Shown: positions 18,223 to 26,905 of the stretch, piece by piece | How the letters are laid out: every line of letters begins with the position of its first letter | Numbering within the stretch: the stretch's first letter is position 1 | Source of the DNA: an uncultured Clostridia bacterium | GTDB taxonomy: Bacteria; Bacillota; Clostridia; TANB77; CAG-508 | Direction of reading: 5' to 3' | Assembly: GCA_948896235.1 (NCBI GenBank) | Contig: CAQUUC010000004.1 | Coordinates: forward strand, 76,007 to 140,006 | DNA: 64,000 bases | Program-made: the position numbers and the translations under genes | The notes under the pieces: model-generated | Database searches by the model: none | What the model saw: only the letters and a program-made list of their open reading frames with translations | What the model was told of the DNA's origin: nothing

Positions 18223-20823
18223 ATGGCAGGAGAGTTTGAAGAAGAGGAAGCAAGAATAAAAGAGATGATTGATAATCTTGTTAAAAGAGCAAAAGTTGCA
18301 TCTAAAAAATATTTAGAACTTGATCAAGAAACAGTAAATAAAATTATTAAAAAAATGTCTATGGCAGGACTTGAAAATCATATGAAACTTGCAAAAATGG
18401 CAGTTGAAGAAACAGGAAGAGGAATATACGAAGACAAAATTACAAAGAATATGTTTGCGACAGAATATGTATATCATAGTATAAAATATGGTAAAACAGT
18501 TGGTGTGATTAATGAAAATGAAGAAGAGGGTTATGTAGAAATAGCAGAACCAGTTGGAATAATAGCAGGTGTAACACCAGTTACAAATCCAACATCAACA
18601 GCAATGTTTAAATCTCTAATAGCAGCAAAAACAAGAAATGTTATTATATTTGGATTTCATCCATCAGCACAAAAATGCAGTGTTGAAGCAGCACGTATTG
18701 TAAGAGATGCTGCAATAAGCGCAGGTGCACCAGAGGATTGTATATTATGGATAGAAGAGCCATCAATCACAGCAACAAATCTTTTAATGAATCATCCAGA
18801 TGTGGATTTAATACTTGCAACAGGTGGAACTGGAATGGTAAGAGCAGCATACTCTTGTGGAAAACCAGCATTAGGAGTAGGGCCTGGAAATGTTCCTTGT
18901 TATATAGATTCTACAGCAAAATTGAAAACAAGTGTAAACGATTTAGTATTATCAAAATCATTTGATAACGGAATGATTTGTGCATCAGAGCAAGCGGCTA
19001 TAGTAGATAGAGAAATTCACGAAGAATTTGAAGAATTAATGAAACAAGCAGGATGTTATTTTATAAACCCTGAAGAAAAGGAAAAACTAAAAAATAGTAT
19101 GTTTGATGAGTCAAAAGGATATACTCTAAATTCTACTATTGTAGGGCATAGTCCATACGAAATAGCACATAATGCTGGAATAGAAGTTCCAAAAGATACA
19201 AAGGTATTAGTAGTGTATGAAGAGGGAGTAGGACCAGAGTACCCATTCTCAAGAGAAAAACTAAGTCCAGTACTTGCATATTATATAGTAGAAAATAAAG
19301 AAGAAGGAATATCTAAAGCTGAACAATTGCTTGAATTTGGTGGGCTTGGACATTCAGCAGTTATACATTCAGAAGATAAAGAAACAGTATTACAATTTTC
19401 TGAAAGAGTAAAAGTAGGAAGAATTATTGTAAATTCTCCATCAACTCATGGAGCAATTGGTGATATATATAACACTAATTTACCATCACTTACACTTGGA
19501 TGTGGTACCTTTGGAGGAAACTCAACAACTTCAAATGTATCAAGTGTAAATTTAATAAATGTAAAAAGAGTTGCGAAGAGGAGGGTTAATATGCAATGGT
19601 TTAAAGTTCCAGAAAAAATATATTTTGAAGCAGGTTCAATTCAGTACCTAGAAAAAATGCCTAATATATCAAAAGCTTTTATAGTTACAGATGAATCAAT
19701 GGTAAAATTAGGGTATGTAGATAAAATTTTATATCATTTAAGAAAAAGAGAACAATATGTTCACTCTGAAATATTTGCAGAAGTAGAGCCAGATCCATCA
19801 TTTGATACAATAAAAAGAGGAGTAAAGGCTATTGAAGCTTTTAAACCAGACGTAATAATTGCAATAGGTGGAGGAAGTGCAATGGATGCAGCAAAAGGAA
19901 TGTGGTTATTCTATGAGCACCCAGATGCAGATGTAGAAGGATTAAAACTAAAATTTATGGATATACGTAAGCGTACTTATAAATTTCCTAAATTAGGAGA
20001 AAAAGCCAAAATGGTAGCCATACCAACAACCTCAGGTACAGGTTCAGAAGTAACATCATTTGCAGTAATTACAGACAAAACACAAAACAAAAAATATCCA
20101 CTTGCAGATTATGAATTAACACCAGATGTCGCAATAATAGATCCAGATCTTGTTATGACATTACCAAAAAGGATAACAGCAGATACTGGAATGGACGTTT
20201 TAACACATGCAATTGAAGCATATGTATCAAATATGGCATCAGATTATACTGATGGACTTGCAGAGAAAGCAACAGAACTTGTATTTAAAAATTTATTAAA
20301 AGCATATGAAAATGGTAATGATCAAAAAGCAAGAGAAAAAATGCATAACGCAAGTTGTATAGCAGGAATGGCATTTACAAATGCATTTTTAGGATTAAAC
20401 CATTCAATAGCACATAAAATCGGAGGAGAATTCCATGTTCCACATGGAAGAGCAAATGCAGTTTTACTTCCATATGTAATAAGATATAATGCTACAAAGC
20501 CAACAAAATTTGTATCATTCCCAAAATATGAATACTTCATAGCAGATGAAAAATATGCTGAGATTGCAAGAAAAAACGGATTTAAAGCAGACACTACAGA
20601 AGAAGGAGTAACATCATTAATTGAAGCTATAAAAATACTAATGCAGAACTTAGAAATGCCAACAAGTTTCAAAGAATGTGGAATAGAAGAACAAGAATTT
20701 TTATCAAGAGTAGATGAACTTGCAGACCGTGCATTTGAAGATCAATGTACAACAGCAAACCCAAGACTACCACTTGTAAGTGAAATAAAACAAATATTAT
20801 TAGATGCTTACTACGGAGCATAA
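18223..20823 (+). CDS. adhE: Bifunctional acetaldehyde-CoA/alcohol dehydrogenase
   Basis: AdhE reduces acetyl-CoA to acetaldehyde and then ethanol, using two NADH, in fermentative anaerobes, and forms spirosome filaments. At 866 residues it has the full family length. Residues 1-440 form the aldehyde dehydrogenase half, with the catalytic Cys in NGMICASEQAA near 251. A linker follows. The iron alcohol dehydrogenase half has GGGSAMDAAKG near 548 and the metal ligands in HAIEAYVS and HSIAHKIGGEFHVPHG. It starts at ATG 18223 after AAAGGAGG and is monocistronic. Despite its length and many Gly codons it has no in-frame CGG. Confidence 0.97.
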   Translation: MAGEFEEEEARIKEMIDNLVKRAKVASKKYLELDQETVNKIIKKMSMAGLENHMKLAKMAVEETGRGIYEDKITKNMFATEYVYHSIKYGKTVGVINENEEEGYVEIAEPVGIIAGVTPVTNPTSTAMFKSLIAAKTRNVIIFGFHPSAQKCSVEAARIVRDAAISAGAPEDCILWIEEPSITATNLLMNHPDVDLILATGGTGMVRAAYSCGKPALGVGPGNVPCYIDSTAKLKTSVNDLVLSKSFDNGMICASEQAAIVDREIHEEFEELMKQAGCYFINPEEKEKLKNSMFDESKGYTLNSTIVGHSPYEIAHNAGIEVPKDTKVLVVYEEGVGPEYPFSREKLSPVLAYYIVENKEEGISKAEQLLEFGGLGHSAVIHSEDKETVLQFSERVKVGRIIVNSPSTHGAIGDIYNTNLPSLTLGCGTFGGNSTTSNVSSVNLINVKRVAKRRVNMQWFKVPEKIYFEAGSIQYLEKMPNISKAFIVTDESMVKLGYVDKILYHLRKREQYVHSEIFAEVEPDPSFDTIKRGVKAIEAFKPDVIIAIGGGSAMDAAKGMWLFYEHPDADVEGLKLKFMDIRKRTYKFPKLGEKAKMVAIPTTSGTGSEVTSFAVITDKTQNKKYPLADYELTPDVAIIDPDLVMTLPKRITADTGMDVLTHAIEAYVSNMASDYTDGLAEKATELVFKNLLKAYENGNDQKAREKMHNASCIAGMAFTNAFLGLNHSIAHKIGGEFHVPHGRANAVLLPYVIRYNATKPTKFVSFPKYEYFIADEKYAEIARKNGFKADTTEEGVTSLIEAIKILMQNLEMPTSFKECGIEEQEFLSRVDELADRAFEDQCTTANPRLPLVSEIKQILLDAYYGA

Positions 20824-20833
20824 AATAAATGGG

Positions 20834-20863
20834 AAAGAGGACTCATGTTTATGAGTCCTCTTT
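20834..20863. terminator. Terminator after adhE, overlapping the convergent gene's stop
   Basis: AAAGAGGACTCAT pairs with ATGAGTCCTCTTT. The stop codon of the minus-strand zinc-ribbon gene lies inside the loop, so the hairpin serves both genes. Confidence 0.82.
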
Positions 20864-21967
20864 GATTAATGTGCCATACCCCAAAGCTTCATTGAATTTG
20901 ATTTCATCGCCAATGTTAATATTGGACCAATCTTCAAAAGAAAAAGTATATGTTTTTTCTTTTTCTTTTATAAAACCGGTAACATAGTACTCTTCAGTTT
21001 TAGACCCAGTCCGTTCATCATCAGCAAGAGTAACTTTACCCCAATAGGGGGTATCGGTTGTACCAGAAGTTTTTACACTTCGTTCATAGATCCATTTATC
21101 GATTTCATAATAATACTTAGTATCATACACAGGAACACTGATATAAACTGGTTCTTCGTATTCTTCCTCATAATATTCAGTTCGATAAATTGGAATTTGT
21201 GAAGTGATTTCTTCTGCATACCCATTGCCCAAATCCCTATAACCTGTCACTACTTCCTCGTATCCATCTAAGACTTCTTCACTTACAGTACGAGTCTTGG
21301 TTTCATAGTGATCAACAACTTGGTCATACCCTGAAATTTCTTCTTGGGTATAATGCAAGCGAGCACCAGATGGTAACGACCAGCCGCTTTCGTCAACTGT
21401 TTGAAGTCGATCAATGTTGATAGACCGTTCCCAAGATAAAGCAGTAACTTGCATAGTTTTCTCTTTAGGGATAAGAGCATATACAAGTCCAGAAAATCCC
21501 AGAATAGATAATAAAACAATAATGATAATCTGGAAATTAAATCTTGAGGCTAAGGTACTATGGAGTTTTTTGGAAGCATTACTTTTGGGTGATGAAGAAG
21601 GGGCAGTGTTGGTATCAGAATAATGAGAGTCAGTATCATACACAGAAGTTTTTGTTTCTGCTACTTTCTCTTTTTGAATCTCAAAATAGTTCTTGCTCTC
21701 ATTTGTTCTTGGAGCACCGCATGACACACAAACAGAATCGTTATCTGAGTTGTAAGAGTCGCAGAAATTACATCTCCAATGAGGATTTCTGTTTATGTGT
21801 ACTGCTTCTTCATCTGATACATAGTTACTCTTTACGTCGCCAGGTAGATGATACTTCAAATCTTTACCCATAGGCTGTCCACAATTCGGACATTCCCGTA
21901 AAGGGCCACTAATGCCTTTAGTTCCGCAGAATGGACAATCCCATTCCATTTTAATTAATCTTCCCAT
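20849..21967 (-). CDS. Zinc-ribbon membrane protein with atypical codon use; three CGG codons read as Arg
   Basis: ATG at 21967 follows AGGAGG. Two zinc ribbons open the 372-residue protein: CPFCG with CPNCG near residues 11-29, and CNFCD with CVSCG near 66-82. A Ser/Thr-rich linker and a membrane helix (IIIIVLLSILGFSGLVYALI) near 145-165 follow. The C-terminal half, outside the membrane, is Tyr/Glu/Thr-rich (YETKTRTVSEEVL, EEYYEEEYEEP). Function is unknown. In-frame CGG codons at 21898, 21427 and 21013 must be read as Arg; skipping the C at the first would truncate the protein within 14 codons. Composition is less AT-rich than in neighbours. Confidence 0.7.
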   Translation of the reverse strand: MGRLIKMEWDCPFCGTKGISGPLRECPNCGQPMGKDLKYHLPGDVKSNYVSDEEAVHINRNPHWRCNFCDSYNSDNDSVCVSCGAPRTNESKNYFEIQKEKVAETKTSVYDTDSHYSDTNTAPSSSPKSNASKKLHSTLASRFNFQIIIIVLLSILGFSGLVYALIPKEKTMQVTALSWERSINIDRLQTVDESGWSLPSGARLHYTQEEISGYDQVVDHYETKTRTVSEEVLDGYEEVVTGYRDLGNGYAEEITSQIPIYRTEYYEEEYEEPVYISVPVYDTKYYYEIDKWIYERSVKTSGTTDTPYWGKVTLADDERTGSKTEEYYVTGFIKEKEKTYTFSFEDWSNINIGDEIKFNEALGYGTLIKEDS

Positions 21968-22137
21968 ACTCTTCCTCCTAAAATAATATAATCTTCTTGT
22001 AAATATTCATAAAAGCCAATACAGGAATAAATAAAAGAAGTTATATAAATTATAGCATGCTTTATGTAACTTTACAACATATAATTAGAATTTATATTAT
22101 AGCAATACACAAAAATTGACAAAAAGAACAAAATGTA

Positions 22138-22166
22138 TTGAAATTGATACGAACATATGTTACATT
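22138..22166 (+). promoter_or_regulatory. Promoter of the Fst-like toxin mRNA
   Basis: TTGAAA (22138-22143) and TACATT (22161-22166) have a 17-base spacer. The predicted leader contains a CCTT...AAGG stem-loop just before the ribosome site. Confidence 0.6.
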
Positions 22167-22208
22167 AGTAATGCCTTTCTATAAAAGGTAGAAGGGAGGT
22201 ACATAAAA

Positions 22209-22277
22209 ATGCGAAACTTACTAAAACTATTAGCACTCATTATAGTTTACTTAATTGTAAATGATAATAAAGACTAA
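22209..22277 (+). CDS. Fst-like hydrophobic toxin peptide of a par-type type I toxin-antitoxin locus
   Basis: ATG at 22209 follows GAAGGGAGGTAC. The 22-residue peptide (starting MRNLLKLLALIIVYLIV and ending NDNKD) is one hydrophobic helix with a charged tail. The gene is followed by a perfect bidirectional terminator and then by a second copy of its own translation-start sequence. That copy is transcribed leftward from a consensus promoter. This is the layout of par of pAD1 (RNA I, RNA II, direct repeats, shared terminator). The peptide is shorter than Fst (33 aa), so the toxin role is inferred from locus architecture. Confidence 0.65.
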   Translation: MRNLLKLLALIIVYLIVNDNKD

Positions 22278-22281
22278 TAGT

Positions 22282-22316
22282 AAAAGACTAAGGACTGGCA
22301 TCCTTAGTCTTTTTTA
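22282..22316. terminator. Bidirectional terminator shared by toxin mRNA and RNA II
   Basis: AAAAGACTAAGGA pairs with TCCTTAGTCTTTT around a six-base loop, with T tracts in both directions. Confidence 0.9.
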
Positions 22317-22353
22317 TTGCGGTACATATTTGCGAAACTTACTGCAATATTAC
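22282..22353 (-). ncRNA. Antitoxin RNA II of the par/Fst-like locus
   Basis: The RNA starts about seven bases from a TATACT -10 element and ends at the shared terminator, giving roughly 70 nucleotides. Its 5' part is the complement of the repeat at 22321-22343, which duplicates the toxin's translation-start region at 22198-22222 (GGTACAT, then TGCGAAACTTACT). RNA II can therefore base-pair with the toxin ribosome site and start codon and also at the terminator stem. In par this double contact blocks translation of Fst. Confidence 0.68.
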
Positions 22354-22359
22354 AATAAT

Positions 22360-22388
22360 AGTATACTATATTTTCTACTATATGTCAA
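22360..22388 (-). promoter_or_regulatory. Consensus promoter of RNA II
   Basis: On the minus strand TTGACA (22388-22383) and TATACT (22365-22360) are 17 bases apart. It drives leftward transcription through DR2 into the shared terminator. Its near-consensus form is expected for an excess antitoxin RNA. Confidence 0.8.
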
Positions 22389-22425
22389 ATTTTCTAAAAG
22401 TTTTATGGAATAATTTTCATATTTT

Positions 22426-24714
22426 TTATTTCTTATTAAAAGTCAATGTATCATTTGAATAGTCGACAATAACATTTTCGCCTTCTACTAATTCAGTACG
22501 TAAAATCATTTCACTTAAAACATCTTCTATATATCTTTGGATAGCACGTCTTAAAGGTCTTGCTCCATATTTATAATCTGTACCTTTACTTAATAAGTAC
22601 TCTTTTGCAGAAATTGTTACTTCTAAAGAAATGTTTTTATTTTGTAGAGCCTTTTTAGTATCTTCAAGCATAATATCTACAATTTGTAGTAATTGTTCTT
22701 TATTTAAACTATCAAAGATAATAATTTCATCAATTCTATTTAAAAATTCTGGTCTAAAAGTTTCTTTTAAGCTATCCATAGTTTTATTTTTATCCATAGT
22801 TTGTTTTCCAAAACCAATAGAATTTCCATTTAAATTTGAACCAGCATTTGAAGTCATTATAATAATAGTATTTTCAAAACTTACAGTATTCCCTTGAGAA
22901 TCAGTTAATTTTCCATCATCTAAAACTTGAAGAAGAATATTAAATACATCATGGTGGGCTTTTTCAATTTCATCAAACAATACAATTGAATATGGATTTC
23001 TCTTAACCTTTTCAGTTAACTGCCCTGCATCATCATAACCAACATATCCAGGAGGAGAACCAATAAGTTTAGAAGTAGAATGACTTTCCATATATTCAGA
23101 CATATCTATTCTAATAATAGAATCTTCCTTACCAAACATTTCATATGCTAAAGATTTTGCAAGTTCAGTTTTACCAACACCAGTAGGTCCAACAAATATA
23201 AAAGAAGGTGGTCTTTTTGTACTCTTTAAACCAGCACGATTTCTTCTAATAGCACGTGATACAGCTGAAACTGCTTCATTTTGTCCAACAACTCGTTTAT
23301 GAAGGTTATTTTCAAGACTAAGTAATTTTTCGGTTTCTTCTTGAGTAATTTTCTTAACAGGAATTTTAGTCCAATTTTCAATAACAAGAGCAATATCTTG
23401 AATAGTTAATTGTTTAGGCTTTAATTTATTACTTAAAGTATCAATTTCTTCTTGTAATCTACATTCTTTAGTTTTAAGGTCAGCAGCTTTTTGGTAATCC
23501 TCAGTAGAATCAGCATCAGCTGCTTCTTCTTTTTCTTCTTGAACTTTTTTAAGCTGATTTTTTAGTATTTCCAATTTATATAAATCCTTATTATCTAAAT
23601 TAATTCTAGAGCAAGCTTCGTCTAAAATATCTATTGCTTTATCAGGCAAAAATCTATCATGAATATACTTTTCAGACATTATAACAGCATTTGAGATTAC
23701 ATCATTTGAAATCTTAACTTTATGATAATCTTCGTAATATTTTTTAATTCCTTCTAGTATTTTTATTGTATCTTCCACATTTGGTTCTTCAACAATAACA
23801 GGTTGAAATCTTCTTTCTAATGCAGTATCTTTTTCAATATATTTTCTATATTCTCTAAGAGTAGTAGTACCAATAAGTTGAATATCACCATTTGCTAAAG
23901 AAGGTTTCAAAATATTTGCAGCATTAGTTGCATTTTCAGCATCACCTGCACCCATAATATTATGAATTTCATCAATTACTAAAATAATATTACCACACGC
24001 TTTACATTCATCAATAATAGCCTTCATACGTGCTTCAAATTGGCCTCTAAACTGAGTTCCAGCAATAACTGCTGTCATATCTAGTAGATATACTTCTTTG
24101 TTTAAAAGTTTTGCAGGTACTTTTGAATTTGCAATTTTAATAGCAAGACCCTGTGCAATAGCAGTTTTACCAACACCAGGTTCACCAATTAAACAAGGGT
24201 TATTTTTAAGACGTCTATTTAAAACTTGTATAATTCTTTGGATTTCTCTATCCCTTCCAATAACAATATCAAGTTCGTTATTACGAGCTTTAGAGGTTAA
24301 ATTTGTTCCGTAAGTATCTAAATATTTAGTCTTTTTTTGTTTATTAATTTTTTTATCTACTTTAACCTTTTTATTAGAATTACTAGAAGACTCTTGCTCT
24401 TTATTTTCTTGTTTAACTCCAAAAATAGCACCAAGAGGAATAGCAGTACCATTCATACCGTCAAGACTTAAGTCACTATTGGATAAAGTTTCAGTTATAT
24501 CTTTAAAAATATCTTCAAATTGACTTGACATATCTTCTAAATTAACTTTATCCCCATCTAAAATATTAGACTGATTTGCAAGTACTTCTAAAGGATTGAT
24601 CCCTTTTTCTTTTGCACAATTATAGCAAAAACCATCTAATTTATCTTCACCATTATCCTCTTTATTATTAACAAAAATGATAGCGGGATTTTTCTTACAT
24701 ATTGAACATAACAT
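22426..24714 (-). CDS. clpC: ClpC-type AAA+ unfoldase with an N-terminal zinc-ribbon-like segment
   Basis: Clp Hsp100 proteins unfold substrates and feed them to ClpP. I use ATG 24714, with GGAG upstream, giving 762 residues. The N terminus is not the usual Clp N domain. It has CSICKKNP...CYNCAKEKG, a four-Cys element like that of McsA. Two AAA modules follow: GEPGVGKTAIAQG near residue 185, and GPTGVGKTELAKS near 520 with DEIEKAHHDVFN. A UVR-like helix (YQKAADLKTKECRLQEEI) lies between them. The C-terminal domain contains ARPLRRAIQRYIEDVLSE. It may be a fusion of adaptor (McsA-like) and unfoldase functions. It has no in-frame CGG. Confidence 0.88.
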   Translation of the reverse strand: MLCSICKKNPAIIFVNNKEDNGEDKLDGFCYNCAKEKGINPLEVLANQSNILDGDKVNLEDMSSQFEDIFKDITETLSNSDLSLDGMNGTAIPLGAIFGVKQENKEQESSSNSNKKVKVDKKINKQKKTKYLDTYGTNLTSKARNNELDIVIGRDREIQRIIQVLNRRLKNNPCLIGEPGVGKTAIAQGLAIKIANSKVPAKLLNKEVYLLDMTAVIAGTQFRGQFEARMKAIIDECKACGNIILVIDEIHNIMGAGDAENATNAANILKPSLANGDIQLIGTTTLREYRKYIEKDTALERRFQPVIVEEPNVEDTIKILEGIKKYYEDYHKVKISNDVISNAVIMSEKYIHDRFLPDKAIDILDEACSRINLDNKDLYKLEILKNQLKKVQEEKEEAADADSTEDYQKAADLKTKECRLQEEIDTLSNKLKPKQLTIQDIALVIENWTKIPVKKITQEETEKLLSLENNLHKRVVGQNEAVSAVSRAIRRNRAGLKSTKRPPSFIFVGPTGVGKTELAKSLAYEMFGKEDSIIRIDMSEYMESHSTSKLIGSPPGYVGYDDAGQLTEKVKRNPYSIVLFDEIEKAHHDVFNILLQVLDDGKLTDSQGNTVSFENTIIIMTSNAGSNLNGNSIGFGKQTMDKNKTMDSLKETFRPEFLNRIDEIIIFDSLNKEQLLQIVDIMLEDTKKALQNKNISLEVTISAKEYLLSKGTDYKYGARPLRRAIQRYIEDVLSEMILRTELVEGENVIVDYSNDTLTFNKK

Positions 24715-24884
24715 ATAAATATTTCTCCAATCTAATTTAAGCATTTAATTTTCTACCAAAATATAATACATTAAATATAGCTAAAAGTCAAGGAAAATAA
24801 GGAATTCTTAATGTGTACGTTTTGTGAAAAATTTAGGTATAATTCCAAAAAAGGTAACAATACTATAAACAGGAGTTGATTATT

Positions 24885-25025
24885 TTGAAAGATATTAAAG
24901 AAAAAATACTTGAATTAATAGAAGAAATAGATGAAATGATAAGAAATAATGTAGATAAGAAAAAGATTGAAATTAAGAGAAAGGAATTAGATAAATTATT
25001 GCTTATATATATTAAAGACATCTAA
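24885..25025 (+). CDS. Spo0E-like small peptide
   Basis: The TTG start at 24885 follows ACAGGAGTTGATTAT. The 46-residue peptide is two helices separated by a short turn and ends with KRKELDKLLLIYIKDI. This resembles the Spo0E family (signature S-x-x-L-D-x-L-I-x-x-Y), whose members dephosphorylate Spo0A~P and delay sporulation. Here the signature Ser is replaced by Lys or Arg, so the assignment or activity is uncertain. It stands alone upstream of an XRE regulator, a common setting for small sporulation regulators. Confidence 0.5.
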   Translation: MKDIKEKILELIEEIDEMIRNNVDKKKIEIKRKELDKLLLIYIKDI

Positions 25026-25121
25026 TGCAATAAAAACGAACAATATACGCAAATAATTCATTTATACTATTAGAAAAATTTGTTAGCATATTAATATATT
25101 AGTAGATAAAGGTGATAATAA

Positions 25122-25463
25122 ATGAAGAAAAAAAGTATAATAACAATTGGAGAAAACTTACAAAAGATTAGAAAGAGTAACGGATATACGCAAGAAATGT
25201 TAGCAGAAAAATTGGAATGCTCTACAAGATACATAAGTGATGTAGAACAAAATAATTCTAAACCTTCTTATGAAATATTAATTAAGTTTTGTAATGTTTT
25301 TAATATTGGACTAGATGATATATTTAAAGATTATTTAAATATAGATAAAGGTAGAATTGTTAACTACGAGCTAAATGGATATGAGAATTTGAAAACAAAA
25401 GATAAAAGTACAATAGCACATTTAATCAGTTTCTTTAATAAAGAAATTAATAATAAGAAATAA
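25122..25463 (+). CDS. XRE-family helix-turn-helix regulator
   Basis: ATG at 25122 follows AAAGGTGATAATA. Residues 8-68 are an HTH_3 domain (IGENLQKIRKSNGYTQEMLAE, STRYISDVEQNNSKPSYEIL, LDDIF). Residues 70-113 are a helical tail that may dimerise (TKDKSTIAHLISFFNKEI). Size and layout suit SinR/SlrR-like or prophage-repressor-like regulators. Targets are unknown. The next gene is infC, with its own promoter, so it is probably monocistronic. Confidence 0.85.
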   Translation: MKKKSIITIGENLQKIRKSNGYTQEMLAEKLECSTRYISDVEQNNSKPSYEILIKFCNVFNIGLDDIFKDYLNIDKGRIVNYELNGYENLKTKDKSTIAHLISFFNKEINNKK

Positions 25464-25488
25464 ATTCTTAAAAAAATATAAAAAGTGG

Positions 25489-25517
25489 TTGACAGCTTAG
25501 CATATATGAGATATAAT
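25489..25517 (+). promoter_or_regulatory. Sigma-A promoter of infC-rpmI-rplT
   Basis: TTGACA (25489-25494) and TATAAT (25512-25517) with a 17-base spacer give a full consensus promoter, as expected for a ribosomal operon. Confidence 0.9.
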
Positions 25518-25523
25518 AATTAC

Positions 25524-25670
25524 ATTCTTAAAAGAAGAAGTCATCCGCTTCTCACCTTATCTAATTTGGGAGAAAGGTTATAAACAATAGTTTATAGTGC
25601 TAATTGATTAGCATGGGTTTTAAAGTGGATTGACTAAAAAGTCAATCTTATTTTTTTGGAGGTGTTTTAT
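25524..25670 (+). promoter_or_regulatory. infC-rpmI-rplT leader with attenuator (L20-leader type)
   Basis: About 150 bases lie between promoter and start. They include a conserved-looking CCGCTTCTCACC segment, pairable regions, and a terminator hairpin (GATTGACT with AGTCAATC, 25628-25647) followed by a T tract. The infC ribosome site follows immediately. In Bacillus the equivalent leader is an L20-controlled transcription attenuator. I infer the same mode of control here. Confidence 0.75.
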
Positions 25671-26186
25671 ATAAAACAAGAATTACCAATTAATGAACAA
25701 ATACGTTTAAAACAAATACAACTAATTGATGACGAAGGTCAAAAAAGAGGAACAATGGATACGCATGAAGCTTTAGAAATTGCGTATGAGAAAAACTTAG
25801 ATTTAGTATTAGTGGCACCAAATGGAAATCCACCTGTTTGTAAAATAATGAACTATGGTAAATACAAATTTGAACAAGCGAAAAAAGAAAAAGAAGCAAA
25901 GAAAAAGCAAAAAACCTTCGAACTAAAAGAACTTAGAATTACACCAAATACAGAGGAACATGATTTTAATTTCAAAGCAAAAAATGCTAGAAAATTCATT
26001 GAAGATGGATGTAAAGTGAAAATTACAGTTCGTTTTAGAGGAAGAGAATTAAACTATGTAAAACAAGGTGAAACTATATTAAATCAATTTATAGAAGAAT
26101 TATCTGATATTGCTACACCTGAAAAAAAACCTGTATTAGAAGGTAAAAATATGTTTATTATATTAGCTAAAAAAGCTGAAAAATAA
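25671..26186 (+). CDS. infC: Translation initiation factor IF-3, apparent AUA start
   Basis: IF-3 binds the 30S subunit and checks start codons. GGAGG at 25658-25662 lies eight bases before ATA at 25671, followed by KQELPINEQIRLKQIQLIDDEGQ, the family N terminus. A TTG at 25656 overlaps the ribosome site and is a poor start. Non-AUG starts (AUU, AUC, AUA) are typical of infC and let IF-3 repress itself. The 171-residue product has the N domain, the linker AKKEKEAKKKQK and the C domain (KVKITVRFRGRELNY). It is first in the operon with rpmI and rplT. Confidence 0.92.
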   Translation: MKQELPINEQIRLKQIQLIDDEGQKRGTMDTHEALEIAYEKNLDLVLVAPNGNPPVCKIMNYGKYKFEQAKKEKEAKKKQKTFELKELRITPNTEEHDFNFKAKNARKFIEDGCKVKITVRFRGRELNYVKQGETILNQFIEELSDIATPEKKPVLEGKNMFIILAKKAEK

Positions 26187-26216
26187 TATAAAAGTAATGG
26201 AAGGGAGTTTTAGATT

Positions 26217-26417
26217 ATGGCAAAATTAAAAACAAATAAAGCTGCAAGTAAAAGATATAAATATACAGCTACAGGAAAAGTAAAAAGAACAACAGCAAAC
26301 GGAAGACATAGATTAGCAACAAAAACACCTAGACAAAAAATGTCTAGAAAGGCTAACACTTATGCTGATAAAACAGTAGAAGCAGGAATTAAAAAATTAT
26401 TACCATACGGTAACTAG
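26217..26417 (+). CDS. rpmI: 50S ribosomal protein L35
   Basis: ATG at 26217 follows AAGGGAGTTTTAGATT. The 66-residue basic protein has the L35 signature KLKTNKAASKRYKYTATGK and RHRLATKTPRQKMSRK. It lies between infC and rplT, the standard order in bacteria. Its length is normal. It has no in-frame CGG. Confidence 0.97.
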   Translation: MAKLKTNKAASKRYKYTATGKVKRTTANGRHRLATKTPRQKMSRKANTYADKTVEAGIKKLLPYGN

Positions 26418-26453
26418 AATTCGGGTATAAAGGTAGAAAGGAGAAAATAAAAA

Positions 26454-26804
26454 ATGGCAAGAGTAAAAAGTGCAATTATAACACGTAAAAAACATAAAAA
26501 AATATTAAAAAGAGCAAAAGGATATTATGGAGCAAAACATTACAGATTTAGAATGGCAAAACAAGCTGTTATGAAATCAGGAATGTATGCATATGTAGGA
26601 AGAAAAGATAAAAAGAGTAATTTTAGAAAATTATGGATAACAAGAATTAATGCAGCAGCAAGAATGAATGGTTTAACATATTCTAAATTAATCTCAGGAT
26701 TAAAAAAAGCAAATGTTACAATTAATAGAAAAATGCTTGCAGAAATAGCTGTAACAGATATGGCTGCATTCGCAAAAATAGCTGAAATTGCAAAAAATGC
26801 GTAA
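26454..26804 (+). CDS. rplT: 50S ribosomal protein L20
   Basis: ATG at 26454 follows GAAAGGAGAAAATAAAA. The 116-residue basic protein has RVKSAIITRKKHKKILKRAKGYYGAKH at its start and LWITRINAAARMNGLTYS in the middle, both characteristic of L20. L20 binds 23S rRNA early in assembly and is the expected repressor acting on the operon leader. A terminator follows directly. Confidence 0.97.
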   Translation: MARVKSAIITRKKHKKILKRAKGYYGAKHYRFRMAKQAVMKSGMYAYVGRKDKKSNFRKLWITRINAAARMNGLTYSKLISGLKKANVTINRKMLAEIAVTDMAAFAKIAEIAKNA

Positions 26805-26810
26805 GATTTT

Positions 26811-26850
26811 AAATAAAAGGTTACATTTAAAAAGTAGCCTTTTATTTTTA
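26811..26850 (+). terminator. Terminator of the infC operon
   Basis: AATAAAAGGTTAC pairs with GTAGCCTTTTATT (one G-U pair) and is followed by T-rich sequence. Confidence 0.75.
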
Positions 26851-26905
26851 TATTAAGCTATCTATAAAGGATGAGTTTATGTTATAATTATAAATAGGGA
26901 GTATT

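Larger units (their letters stand above)
22198..22343. repeat. Direct repeats DR1 and DR2 of the toxin-antitoxin locus
   Basis: DR1 (22198-22222) and DR2 (22321-22343) share GGTACAT, a short A/T spacer and TGCGAAACTTACT. DR1 covers the toxin ribosome site and start codon; DR2 lies in the antisense RNA gene. Identical direct repeats in convergently transcribed genes give complementary RNAs. Confidence 0.85.
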
